Part shown: piece after piece, positions 26,501 to 34,288 of the stretch
How positions within the stretch are numbered: the first letter of the stretch is position 1
Layout: each line of letters begins with the position of its first letter
Assembly: GCA_001516055.1 (NCBI GenBank)
Contig: LOEZ01000085.1
Location: 1 to 46,013 of the forward strand
From: Gracilibacter sp. BRH_c7a
Lineage (GTDB): Bacteria; Bacillota; Desulfitobacteriia; Desulfitobacteriales; Syntrophobotulaceae
Length of the DNA: 46,013 nt
Reading direction: 5' to 3'
Notes under the pieces: generated by a model
What the model saw: only the letters and a program-made list of their open reading frames with translations
Database searches by the model: none
What the model was told of the DNA's origin: nothing
Program-made: the position numbers and the translations under genes

Positions 26501-27070
26501 AGTACCTTTGTGGACCCTCTCAATGAAGATATGTTTACGGTTACAAATTTACCGGATGGCGTAAGTAAAGGTACGGTTACTAGAGTAAGTGATACTGAAG
26601 TTACGATTGCACTTAGTGGTAACACCACTATTGATTATGATATAGATATGTATCCCGCAGTTTCAATAGATCCGAGCCAAGTGATAGGTTATTCAGGAGA
26701 TAATCTGACCGAATCAGGGGTAACCTTAACGGCTATCGATATTACCCCGCCGATGCCAATAAATAACGGTGAGGATATCGAACTGGAACTTGACGCAGAA
26801 CAGGATTTTGATACAGGCAAGGTTAAATTCTATTATCACCCGACGTTTGATAATTACTGGTTTGCAATATGGCATGTCCCGTCCGATGTGAAGGATATCG
26901 TACTGACGATAGATGGCAGTGCCGAGACCAGAACCAATCCGGGCGGCAACAATACAATCCTGAAAATGTTAGGAGACACTATTCCATCTTCTTCACTCTT
27001 TATCGAATATAAAGATGCGAAAGGGAATACGAGTTCAGCTACCGAAATTATTTTCCCGAGCGAACTTTAA
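23543..27070 (+). CDS. Secreted wall-anchored protein with CWB2 repeats and a Shr-like HID domain
   Basis: 1175 residues. Signal peptide 1-30, cleaved after AFA. Three cell-wall-binding-type-2 repeats, each opening RLGG-x-x-RYxT (residues 47, 148 and 245 onward), anchor it non-covalently to wall polymers. About 365-600 is a repetitive beta-rich, probably beta-helical segment. An acidic/Pro linker (about 600-630) leads to Ig-like or SbsC-like segments (about 630-850 and 960-1080). Residues 875-960 (PPVLTADSTSNNTTADIS, FTDDETWRNAITAV, HTITVQAGG) match the DUF1533/HID pattern known from haem-interacting Shr proteins. Gram-positive S-layer or adhesin role; haem binding is a family-based guess. 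AAAGGAG precedes the ATG. Confidence 0.88.
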   Translation: MGLKVFNKVLAVTLIMLLAVTPLSHPPAFAADEVSASVGASTLQVDRLGGKDRYNTAVEISKAGWQTADTAIIASGNNQNLVDALTSAPLAKAKSAPILYTGTDNLNEQTKLEIKRLGIKDVYITSGSGVISEQAIIEIEEMGITVHRLGGTDRYETAVNVAKELMKSQGFSDVVIANGYANVDALSVAPIAAAQGMPILLTDGNQVPKVIRDFFNQNKLSRSLVIGGTGVISDSVKSSLPNAERLGGATRYETNLEVLNAFKDNLRPDKIYVANGENEHLVNSLAGAALAASLGAEIVFSAKESIPGGTVDYINREQAVNNVVLLGGEAVIDYQVHEPLIKAFSIATNSDAKESISGNTVITGSNIVVENMTFDKNLVILGSGVVLKNVTVNGTIFVNPDSGSSAGTSFDASLEGVISKNIVVQNGAKRGIQITDTQADKLTVASQKPVVVVTEGSTNIKSTVVASDATLKNNGATFGPVTADAKKPITVNLAGEFKTNVVINSTATVIADAGSVIGNLVIADKANNNDIVKLEGYFKSIISNSKAGIALAENTRVSNFEVNEANNIIVPPSASIYWLEAKADGAKVSGGGRINGTNIKDTPSVPPELPTSDDDSGDTSEPVTPPVAAPLLVSAETSPAGDKILLTFDKNMADPAGKQESFTVQTDDTPNTVAAAALNNLDNKIIELTLTSYITNGQTVTVDYTAGTIAAADNGALATFASQSVTNNVPVDAVLMSVEYDNGMLADEDDDKFTLTFNQDITNVGAPGDYRVRYAHDGQVWSSGSEVVELSYNGTDYTVSDGPIGTNTVIINLTSSGRSKMLAMRSSSPDGNTDDVIVIVYSHFSLTPHVDNTNGLNKSKIDDNAGIDIVSEDPQPPVLTADSTSNNTTADISITFTDDETWRNAITAVKDGEDTLTEEWDYEINEGEILIYGWLLSPGSHTITVQAGGHSDATVVQNIVGLSVSDDGEITEGAEDGEIITVTLDGSTFVDPLNEDMFTVTNLPDGVSKGTVTRVSDTEVTIALSGNTTIDYDIDMYPAVSIDPSQVIGYSGDNLTESGVTLTAIDITPPMPINNGEDIELELDAEQDFDTGKVKFYYHPTFDNYWFAIWHVPSDVKDIVLTIDGSAETRTNPGGNNTILKMLGDTIPSSSLFIEYKDAKGNTSSATEIIFPSEL

Positions 27071-27144
27071 AGCTCTGCCACTACCAATAGTGATACAAAG
27101 GATAAATAAGGCAGGTCAACCACTATGTGTAGTGGATTTCGAGT

Positions 27145-27204
27145 AAAAAAGGGAAAAAATGGGCCAAAAAAGTGTATTTTTGGCCCATTTTTTTGCCCTT
27201 TTTT
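27145..27204 (+). terminator. Strong rho-independent terminator after the wall protein
   Basis: A very long hairpin: AAAAAATGGGCCAAAAA (27154-27170) pairs with its complement starting at 27177. It extends through GGG/CCC to an outer AAAAAA/TTTTTT, with one 2-base bulge. Its symmetric A and T flanks could allow termination from both directions. Confidence 0.85.
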
Positions 27205-27339
27205 AAAGCTGGAAAAGATGCTGCCGCTCGTTAATGAGACACAAAAATAGGCTTTACAGAAAAAGATCTTAAAAAAGCGTGATAAGCAAACGATATCAAC
27301 CTATAAACCCAATCAGTACGTCTATGTAACTTATAATTG

Positions 27340-27368
27340 TTGACATCCGCGTTATCATATGTTATTAA
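27340..27368 (+). promoter_or_regulatory. Promoter of the PadR-DUF4180 gene
   Basis: TTGACA (27340-27345) is followed after 17 bases by TATTAA (27363-27368). The -10 is weak, but the spacing is ideal and the element lies within the palindromic operator. Confidence 0.5.
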
Positions 27369-27388
27369 TAACATATGATAACGCGGAT
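27345..27388 (+). promoter_or_regulatory. 44-bp perfect palindromic PadR operator
   Basis: Two 22-base arms are exact reverse complements with no spacer (left arm 27345-27366, right arm 27367-27388). The centre is ATGT-N8-ACAT, the known PadR-family box. It overlaps the -35/-10 region and ends 14 bases before the PadR gene, so autorepression is very likely. The palindrome is seen; binding is inferred. Confidence 0.8.
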
Positions 27389-27402
27389 AAAGGAGAATAA
27401 TA

Positions 27403-28317
27403 ATGTCCATCAAATTTGCAATTTTAGGAATTCTAAGTAGCAAACCTTTAACCGGATATGACCTGAAAAAAATCATTCAAGAGTCACCTTTCATGTATTG
27501 GTCCGGAAACAATAATCAAATATATAAATCATTGGTAGAACTACTTGATGAAGGTTTAGTTACGAATGAGGTTCGACATCAGGAAAGCTCTCCCTCGAAA
27601 AAGATTTATACAATTACCAAAGAAGGATTGGCTGAGTTAAAAGAGTGGGTAATCTCTTCTCCGGAACCTCCTGAATGCAAGAAGCCCTTTCTTATTCAGC
27701 TTGCATGGGCGGATCAGCTCCAGCCAGACGAATTAAATACCCTGTTATCTGGATATGAGAACCAAATCAGGATGCAAATCTTATTACAAAAGGAACAACA
27801 ACGCAGGGGTACTTTTTCTCCTGCTAGGACCTCACGGGAAGTCTATTTATGGGATATGATTCAGGAAAATGTCATTTCATCCTACGAAAATGAATTAACC
27901 TGGCTAGAAAAAATACGCAAGGTAATCGATAGTGACTGCAAGGAGAAAACGAACGGAATGAATTATAGAGTTATAGAAAAGAACGAAAAGAAATATATTG
28001 AATGCTTTTCGGCAGAGACCCCGATTCAGTGGGAGCAGGATGTGTTGAACCTGATTGCCGCTTGCGGTGAAAACAATACCAATCTATTACTGATCCATTC
28101 GGAAGCCGTGGCTGAAGACTTATTCAAACTCAAAACAGGCATAGCTGGAATGATCTTGCAAAAGCTCGTGAACTATCACGTGAAGACTGCGGTCGTTTTA
28201 CAGGAAGAATTGAAAATTACCGGTAAATTTAAAGAACTGCTTGCTGAATCCAAGAAAGGCAATGATTTCAGAGTATTTAACAACACTGCAGAAGCTGAAA
28301 ACTGGTTAATCAACTAA
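27403..28317 (+). CDS. PadR family regulator fused to a DUF4180 domain
   Basis: 304 residues. N-terminal PadR winged helix (about 1-80: GILSSKPLTGYDLKKIIQ, NNQIYKSLVELLDEGLV), a C-terminal helical dimerisation region (about 85-175), and a DUF4180 domain (about 185-304: LNLIAACGENNTNLLLIHSE, LKTGIAGMILQKLVNY, FRVFNNTAEAENWL). AAAGGAG lies before the ATG. The fusion suggests that DUF4180 acts as ligand-sensing or regulatory module; its biochemical role is unknown. The alpha/beta hydrolase gene follows 22 bases downstream and is the most likely co-regulated gene. Confidence 0.9.
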   Translation: MSIKFAILGILSSKPLTGYDLKKIIQESPFMYWSGNNNQIYKSLVELLDEGLVTNEVRHQESSPSKKIYTITKEGLAELKEWVISSPEPPECKKPFLIQLAWADQLQPDELNTLLSGYENQIRMQILLQKEQQRRGTFSPARTSREVYLWDMIQENVISSYENELTWLEKIRKVIDSDCKEKTNGMNYRVIEKNEKKYIECFSAETPIQWEQDVLNLIAACGENNTNLLLIHSEAVAEDLFKLKTGIAGMILQKLVNYHVKTAVVLQEELKITGKFKELLAESKKGNDFRVFNNTAEAENWLIN

Positions 28318-28339
28318 AATTGAGGTGGAGAATAGTACA

Positions 28340-29185
28340 ATGAAGACAAAACTTGCTTTTAAGTCACCAGAAGGGAAAGCTGCGGTTTTAAGATCCTACG
28401 ATACATTACTTGAACATTGGACTTTACCCAATGAGAAGTTAACTGTGGATACACGTTATGGAAGCACTTTTATTATCGCTAGCGGTGAAAAAAATGCACC
28501 ACCCTTAATCCTGCTTCACGGAAGTGCGATGAACTCTGTTATGTGGACGAGCGACGCATGTGAATATTCCCGTAATCATCGCGTGTATGCTGTTGATCTG
28601 CCGGGAGAGCCGGGCCGAAGTGCAGAAAATCAACTACCGTTCAGCGGACCTGCCTTTGTAGAATGGCTTGATGATGTCTATAAGGCCTTATCCATAGAAA
28701 AAGCAAGCCTTATTGGTATTTCTTTGGGGGCATGGCTGGCAATTAAGTTTTCCGTGAGTTATCCGGAAAAAGTGGATAAACTTGTGCTGCTTTGCCCTGC
28801 GGGTATCGGACCGCAAAGAACCTCTTTTCTTTTTAAATCCATGGCCCATATGATTTTAGGGGAAAAAGGAATGGAACGATTATACAAGAAGGTCAACGGA
28901 AATCAGACTATACCTGACGAGATGTTACAATATCAAAAACTAATAGGGAAAAACTTTAATTTCCGCCGTGAAGTGATACCATTGTTTTCTGACAGTGAAT
29001 TAAAGAGATTAACCATGCCTGTTATACTGTTTTTAGGCGAAAAAGATATAATGTTTCATTCATCAAAGACAGCTAAACGCTTAGGAAATATAATTCCACA
29101 TGCAAATATTAATGTTCTGCCAGGGGCTGGGCATGCCCTTATCAATCTTGCAGATAAGATAATCGCATTCTTGAAGTATCAATGA
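28340..29185 (+). CDS. Alpha/beta-fold hydrolase
   Basis: 281 residues. It has the oxyanion-hole motif LILLHGSAMNS, the nucleophile elbow GISLGA (S128), an Asp in LFLGEKDIMF, and the catalytic His in GAGHALI. These are all parts of a complete triad, so it is probably an active esterase or lipase-like enzyme. Substrate unknown. ATG 28340 has GGTGGAG nine bases upstream; a GTG at 28325 overlaps that site and is less likely. It is in the same operon as the PadR-DUF4180 gene, suggesting it acts on the inducer or a related toxic ester. Confidence 0.88.
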   Translation: MKTKLAFKSPEGKAAVLRSYDTLLEHWTLPNEKLTVDTRYGSTFIIASGEKNAPPLILLHGSAMNSVMWTSDACEYSRNHRVYAVDLPGEPGRSAENQLPFSGPAFVEWLDDVYKALSIEKASLIGISLGAWLAIKFSVSYPEKVDKLVLLCPAGIGPQRTSFLFKSMAHMILGEKGMERLYKKVNGNQTIPDEMLQYQKLIGKNFNFRREVIPLFSDSELKRLTMPVILFLGEKDIMFHSSKTAKRLGNIIPHANINVLPGAGHALINLADKIIAFLKYQ

Positions 29186-29192
29186 GAGTTAT

Positions 29193-29217
29193 AAGAGCAG
29201 GTTGTTCACTTGCTCTT
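29193..29217 (+). terminator. Weak hairpin after the hydrolase
   Basis: AAGAGCA pairs with TGCTCTT around an 11-base loop. Only GTT follows, so termination would be inefficient. It is the only boundary signal seen between the hydrolase and the aminotransferase genes. Confidence 0.35.
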
Positions 29218-29311
29218 GTTCGGTCAAACAGTTAATGTTAGAATTAATAAATTGTTATGCTATAGAAGACCAATTTTAACTCGCCGATGATGAGGCTATA
29301 GAGGAGTCTTA

Positions 29312-30454
29312 ATGAATATTCCAAGTTACAAACCGTATTTTTCCCAAAAAGAAAAGGAATATATTCTGGATGTTTTGGAACGAGGTCAAATAAGTGGAGA
29401 CGGTTATTATACGGAACAGGTCTCGGCATTTATTGAACACGCATTTCATGTTAGAAAGGTCTTGATGACTACATCCGGGACACATGCTCTGGAGATGGCA
29501 GTAAGCTTAGCTGACCTGGAACCTGAAGACGAAGTAATCATGCCTTCTTTTACCTTTGCTTCGACTGCAAATGCTGTCATATTAAGAGGGGCAAAGCCGG
29601 TTTTCGTTGAAGTCAATCCAGATAATTTGAATATTGAACCGGATGACATCGAGAGAAAGATTACGGAAAAGACTAAAATCATCATACCTGTACATTATGC
29701 CGGGGTAGCCTGCGATTTAAATAGAATCATAGCTATTGCCAGGGATCATAATTTAATGGTAATAGAAGATGCGGCTCAAGGAGTTAACGCTAAGTATCGA
29801 GGGCAGTATCTTGGAACAATCGCAGATTTTGGTTGTTATAGCTTTCACGGCACGAAGAATTATACCTGTGGTGAGGGCGGCGCATTACTGATCAATCTGG
29901 AAAGCACTCTACTCAGAGAAAAGGCAGAAATAATCAGGCAAAAGGGCACAAACCGCTGTCAATTTTTGCGCGGCGATGTGAATCAATATAACTGGATTGA
30001 TACAGGGTCAAGTTATTCGCCGTCCGATCTGTTAATGGCCGTCTTATTGGCGCAGCTTGAGGATATGGAGGAAATAAAGGATAAGAGGAAAGCTGTATAC
30101 GGGATCTACCGAAATTTTTTTGAGCAGTATGAAAAGCGTGGAATACTTAAAATGATGAGGATTCCTGATGCCTGTGATCCAAATTACCATATATTTTGGG
30201 TTGTATTCAACACGGAAGAAATGAGAGATCACGTGTTAACAGCACTAAACAGCAGAGGCGTGGCGGCTTCTTTCCATTACTTACCTTTACATAGTTCTCC
30301 TATGGGTCGAAAAATGGGTTATAAACCTCAAGATTTAGCGATTACCGAGAAAGCGGCCATGTGTTTGCTTCGTATGCCTCTTTATGCGGGAATGACGGAA
30401 TTGGAGATAGGACATACCCTGAATATTGTAGAGGCAGTAATCGGAGCGTTATGA
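29312..30454 (+). CDS. DegT/DnrJ/EryC1 family PLP aminotransferase (sugar aminotransferase)
   Basis: 380 residues of the WecE/RffA-like type. It carries TSGTHALEMAVSLADL and PSFTFASTANAVIL, EDAAQG for the PLP ring, and the PLP lysine in SFHGTKNYTCGEGG (K182). Enzymes of this family aminate 3- or 4-keto sugars on nucleotides. The gene is followed without gap (ATGA overlap) by a GT2 glycosyltransferase, then an ATP-grasp ligase. This suggests the amino sugar goes into a glycolipid, glycan or small molecule. The dehydratase that would supply the keto sugar is not in the window. Confidence 0.92.
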   Translation: MNIPSYKPYFSQKEKEYILDVLERGQISGDGYYTEQVSAFIEHAFHVRKVLMTTSGTHALEMAVSLADLEPEDEVIMPSFTFASTANAVILRGAKPVFVEVNPDNLNIEPDDIERKITEKTKIIIPVHYAGVACDLNRIIAIARDHNLMVIEDAAQGVNAKYRGQYLGTIADFGCYSFHGTKNYTCGEGGALLINLESTLLREKAEIIRQKGTNRCQFLRGDVNQYNWIDTGSSYSPSDLLMAVLLAQLEDMEEIKDKRKAVYGIYRNFFEQYEKRGILKMMRIPDACDPNYHIFWVVFNTEEMRDHVLTALNSRGVAASFHYLPLHSSPMGRKMGYKPQDLAITEKAAMCLLRMPLYAGMTELEIGHTLNIVEAVIGAL

Positions 30455-31191
30455 TGATAAAGATCAGTGTTGTTGTACCTGTCTACAATAGTCGGAGTAC
30501 TTTGGAAATGCTGTATCATCGTCTTAAAGAAACCTTTGAAACACTAAATCTTGATTTAGAAATTATTATGGTCGACGATTGCAGTAAAGACGACAGTTTT
30601 AGCAAAATGATGGAGCTGCATACGAATGATCCGAGAGTTAAGATCATTCAATTAAAGAGAAATTACGGCCAACAAAATGCACTGATGTGCGGGCTGCACC
30701 ACGTAACTGGGGAATATACGGTGATCATGGATGATGATTTGCAGAATCCGCCGGAGGAGATAGCCAAGCTCTGGCTTAAAATTCTGGATGATTATGATGT
30801 GGTTTATGGTTTGCCGGCACTGCCCATTAAGAAAGATCAAGGATATAGGTATTGGGGCGGCGTCTTAAGAGATCTGCTTTTTGATCTGATGATTAATAAG
30901 CCTTCAGGAATTAAGGTTAGCAGTTTTCGGATCTTAAAGGGAGATTTGGTTCAGAAAATAATTAAGGATAAAACTTCCTTTGTTTATATCTCAGCAATTA
31001 CCTTTAAGCATAGAGTTAAAGCAGCTAATATCGAGGTAGAACATCATCAAAGGGAACTTGGTTATTCCAACTATAGTATGTTAAAATTAGCTCAGCTCTA
31101 TCTAAAGATTTTGTTTAATTACGGTCCTGGGTTTTCTCGATTGGCAAGGACATCTCAACTCCAGTATGAGATTTCCAAAATAAAATTATAA
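30451..31191 (+). CDS. GT2 family glycosyltransferase (GtrB/ArnC-like)
   Basis: 246 residues with a GT-A fold: ISVVVPVYNSRSTLEMLYHR at the N-terminus, IIMVDDCSKDDS, and the metal-binding MDDDLQNPPEEI. It resembles polyprenyl-phosphate glycosyltransferases, but the C-terminal two-helix membrane anchor typical of GtrB/ArnC is missing; the protein ends about where it would begin. The ATG overlaps the aminotransferase stop (ATGA), so the gene pair is translationally coupled. It probably transfers the amino sugar made by the preceding enzyme to a lipid phosphate or other carrier. The acceptor is not known. Confidence 0.9.
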   Translation: MMIKISVVVPVYNSRSTLEMLYHRLKETFETLNLDLEIIMVDDCSKDDSFSKMMELHTNDPRVKIIQLKRNYGQQNALMCGLHHVTGEYTVIMDDDLQNPPEEIAKLWLKILDDYDVVYGLPALPIKKDQGYRYWGGVLRDLLFDLMINKPSGIKVSSFRILKGDLVQKIIKDKTSFVYISAITFKHRVKAANIEVEHHQRELGYSNYSMLKLAQLYLKILFNYGPGFSRLARTSQLQYEISKIKL

Positions 31192-31242
31192 AACAGAAAT
31201 TGCAGAAAAGACAATATATATTGGCGTTAGGAGGAGACATCA

Positions 31243-32481
31243 CTGGCCAGGCTGCTGATTCTAGGAGGAAGTAACATCCAGTTAAATGCTGTACTGCGGG
31301 CTCAAGAAAAAGGACATACCGTAATTGTTGCAGACTATGATAAGACTTCACCTGGGAAAGGATCTGCTGATTACGCAGAATTGACCAGTACTTTTGATGC
31401 CGAAGGTTGTCTGGAAGTTGCCCGTAAATATAAGATAGATGGTATTCTGACTGTTGGGACAGACCAGCCTGTTCTGACTTGTGCCAAGGTAGCGAGTGAT
31501 TTTGAGCTTCCATTTTTTTTGGATGCCGAGACGGCAAAAGCTGTCACCCATAAAAAAGTTATGAAAAACATATTTAAAGAGTACGAAATACCCAGTGCAA
31601 AATATCGATTGTTAAAAGAAGGGTTCACCGAAGATGAATTAAGGGGCTTAAAATTCCCTTTAGTCATAAAGCCGCTTGACAGTCAGGGACAACGGGGTGT
31701 TTACAAAGTGAGCTCTCTTCAAGAAATTAGGAACTTATTGCCCAATGTTTTAAGTTATTCCAGAGAGAATGAAATTCTAGTTGAAGAATTCTATGAGAGT
31801 GAGGAGATCACGCTAAGCGGATGGGTCAGGGAAGGGATAGTACATATTTTGACTGTTACGGATAGACTGACGATTTCAAACTATCCGCATATCGGTATTT
31901 GTGTTGCTCATAATTTTCCTTCGAAGCATCTGTCCGCCAATTTCCATGAAATAAAAGAGCTTGCGGAGAAAATTGTCAAGGCTTTTAAGATTAAGAACGG
32001 GCCCATCTATTTTCAAATGCTGATAGGCTCGGATGGGATTAAGGTGAATGAGATAGCCTGCCGGATCGGAGGGGCTTACGAGGATGAATTAATACCGGTG
32101 ATCACAGGGGTAGATATTCTTGATATGGTGATTACTCATGCCGCAGGACAAGAAATTGATTTTTCTCCCATAGAAGCGTATAACTTAAAAAAGAATACAA
32201 ACTATGCCGCTGTCCAGATGATCTTTACCAAGCCGGGCAAGATCGGAAAGATGACGCCAATGCACACTATCATGATGTTGCCTGGGGCAATAGCAGGAAA
32301 ATTTAACTATCACGAAGGCAGTACTGTCCAAGAAATCCAAAACGCTACCCAGCGGGTAGGCTATATGATTTTTCAAAGTGACTCGTTGGTAGATCTGAAA
32401 AAAAGGATAGCGGAGGCTTTTGCAATAATGGAAATTAGAGATACACAGGGAAATAATATGCTACTTGATTTGCTTAGATGA
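31243..32481 (+). CDS. ATP-grasp domain ligase with apparent CTG start
   Basis: 412 residues when begun at CTG 31243, giving ARLLILGGSNIQLNAVLRAQ, a pre-ATP-grasp Rossmann-like domain. The ATP-grasp part (about 115-310) has KPLDSQGQRGVYKV, ILVEEFYESEEI and NEIACRIGGAYEDE with the metal ligands. The CTG has AGGAGG eight bases upstream and an in-frame TAG five codons back. Starting at a later TTG (31381) would delete the conserved N-terminal domain. It is a carbamoyl-phosphate-synthetase/PurK-like carboxylate-amine ligase of unknown substrate, possibly attaching an amino acid in the pathway of its neighbours. Confidence 0.88.
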   Translation: MARLLILGGSNIQLNAVLRAQEKGHTVIVADYDKTSPGKGSADYAELTSTFDAEGCLEVARKYKIDGILTVGTDQPVLTCAKVASDFELPFFLDAETAKAVTHKKVMKNIFKEYEIPSAKYRLLKEGFTEDELRGLKFPLVIKPLDSQGQRGVYKVSSLQEIRNLLPNVLSYSRENEILVEEFYESEEITLSGWVREGIVHILTVTDRLTISNYPHIGICVAHNFPSKHLSANFHEIKELAEKIVKAFKIKNGPIYFQMLIGSDGIKVNEIACRIGGAYEDELIPVITGVDILDMVITHAAGQEIDFSPIEAYNLKKNTNYAAVQMIFTKPGKIGKMTPMHTIMMLPGAIAGKFNYHEGSTVQEIQNATQRVGYMIFQSDSLVDLKKRIAEAFAIMEIRDTQGNNMLLDLLR

Positions 32482-32541
32482 AATAATGACTGAATCAAAC
32501 GTATAGACGACGAGATTAGCGTGTAAGGAGAAAATAAACCA

Positions 32542-33513
32542 GTGAAAACAAAAGTAATACTAAGCATTGTAGTATTTTTATTTTTTGGCTTGATTTTAGC
32601 TGGTTGTAGTGCTATGGGAAAAGGCCGGGAGGAAAAACTTCAAATAAGAATAGCAGAACAATATGGTCTGGCCTATGCTCCCTTGCAGATTATCAAGGAA
32701 AAAAAGCTGATCGAAAAGAATTTGCCTGACATACAAGTAACCTGGCGGCAGCTTGGCAATACGGCTGCGATTCGGGAAGCCATGCTGGCAGATGAATTGG
32801 ATGTTGGTTTCATGGCGATTCCACCCTTTCTTATTGGGTGGGATAAAGGTATGGAATGGAAGATTGCCTGCGGGCTTTCCTCAAGTCCAGTCGCGCTTGT
32901 GGTAAATAAAGAGAGCATTAAATCTATACAAGATTTTACCCAGGAAGACAGAATAGCTTTGCCGCAGCCTGGTAGCGTTCAACATATTTTATTGTCCTTA
33001 GCCTGTGAAAAGATATGGGGTGACCCTACAAGATTGGACAATCTGCTTGTAACCCTGGATCACCCTGATGGGATGAATGCGCTTCTGGCCCGGAGGGAAG
33101 TCAGCGCACATTTTACTACACCGCCTTACTTGTTTAAAGAACTGGAAAATCCAGGAATGCGTCAAATCCTGGATGGTAAGGAGGCTTTGGGTGAAGAGTT
33201 TACTTTTATTGTTGGTGTTACTACCGCTAAACTTTATCAGGATCAGCCTGAAGTATATGATGCATTTCTCAGAGCTTTAGAAGAAGCGGTAGACTTTATG
33301 GAGAACAATCCAACCGAAACGATCAAGATTCTGGCTGCGGCTTATCAGATCGAGCAAGAAGAAGTATTAAAATACTTGGAACATCCGGATATGGCCTATA
33401 GTCTGGAAGTAAAGGGTGTAATGAAATTCGCTGACTTCATGCAAAAAAACGATTATATTAAAAGAAAACCGGCTAATATCGAGGAAGTAATATGGGATGA
33501 AAATGACAAATAA
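32542..33513 (+). CDS. ABC transporter substrate-binding lipoprotein (SsuA/TauA/THI5-like)
   Basis: 323 residues, with a signal ending LILAGC (lipobox). The binding fold of the NMT1/SsuA family contains RIAEQYGLAYAPLQIIKEKK, DVGFMAIPPFLIG and FLRALEEAVDFM. Members bind sulfonates, taurine, nitrate or thiamine precursors; no feature fixes the ligand here. GTG start with AAGGAG 11 bases upstream. The permease gene overlaps its end, so SBP, permease and ATPase form a complete importer. Confidence 0.92.
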   Translation: MKTKVILSIVVFLFFGLILAGCSAMGKGREEKLQIRIAEQYGLAYAPLQIIKEKKLIEKNLPDIQVTWRQLGNTAAIREAMLADELDVGFMAIPPFLIGWDKGMEWKIACGLSSSPVALVVNKESIKSIQDFTQEDRIALPQPGSVQHILLSLACEKIWGDPTRLDNLLVTLDHPDGMNALLARREVSAHFTTPPYLFKELENPGMRQILDGKEALGEEFTFIVGVTTAKLYQDQPEVYDAFLRALEEAVDFMENNPTETIKILAAAYQIEQEEVLKYLEHPDMAYSLEVKGVMKFADFMQKNDYIKRKPANIEEVIWDENDK

Positions 33514-34288
33514 GACATCCTCTTATCAAAAAATAAAGACCCGATTGTTTTGGGTTATAGTCATTCTTGTATTGTGGGAAATCGTGGCTCAAAGCGGTAT
33601 TTTCCCAGCAGCTATTTTCCCTTCCTTGCTGGTGATTGCGAGGGCTCTGGAAAATTCCATTGTCAGCGGGGAAATACTTCTGCAGACGGCTTTTTCTCTG
33701 GCCCTAATCCTTCAGGGGTTTCTTATCAGCCTGCTGGCAGCGATTCTGGTGAGTTCCCTGGCTGCTGGAAATAAGATGTTTAATGGATTGGTCGATACAC
33801 TTGCGGCTATTGCCCATCCTTTGCCGGGAATTGCCCTTTTGCCTCTGATTATTGTTTGGTTTGGTACCGGAACTACTTCTATACTCGTTATTATTGTGCA
33901 TTCGGTCATTTGGCCTATGATTTTAAATATTATGACTGGTTTCAAGGCTATATCGCCGATCTATAAAGAAGCAGGGCTTAATTTCGGGTTGAATCGTTTT
34001 CAAATCATTAAAGATATATTAATCCCAGCTTCCCTGCCCTATGTGTTATCAGGAATCCGGATTGGCTGGGCGAGAGCGTGGCGAGCCTTGATTAGTGCGG
34101 AAATGATCTTCGGTGCGGTAGGTTTAAAAGGTGGTTTAGGATGGTATATCTTTAAGCAGAGAGTATTTATGGATACTCCGGGGATGTTTGCCGGAATTTT
34201 TGTGATCGTACTGATTGGGATTATAGTAGAGGATTATGTTTTTGCTGCCTTTGAAGAAAGGACGGTCAAAAAGTGGGGAATGATCTGA
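33497..34288 (+). CDS. ABC transporter permease (SsuC/TauC-like)
   Basis: 263 residues, about six membrane helices. The EAA loop is in EAGLNFGLNRFQIIKDILIP. The start, MKMTNK, lies within the last codons of the SBP gene (17-base overlap). A second in-frame ATG at 33503 is equally possible. It forms the channel of the importer. Confidence 0.92.
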   Translation: MKMTNKTSSYQKIKTRLFWVIVILVLWEIVAQSGIFPAAIFPSLLVIARALENSIVSGEILLQTAFSLALILQGFLISLLAAILVSSLAAGNKMFNGLVDTLAAIAHPLPGIALLPLIIVWFGTGTTSILVIIVHSVIWPMILNIMTGFKAISPIYKEAGLNFGLNRFQIIKDILIPASLPYVLSGIRIGWARAWRALISAEMIFGAVGLKGGLGWYIFKQRVFMDTPGMFAGIFVIVLIGIIVEDYVFAAFEERTVKKWGMI

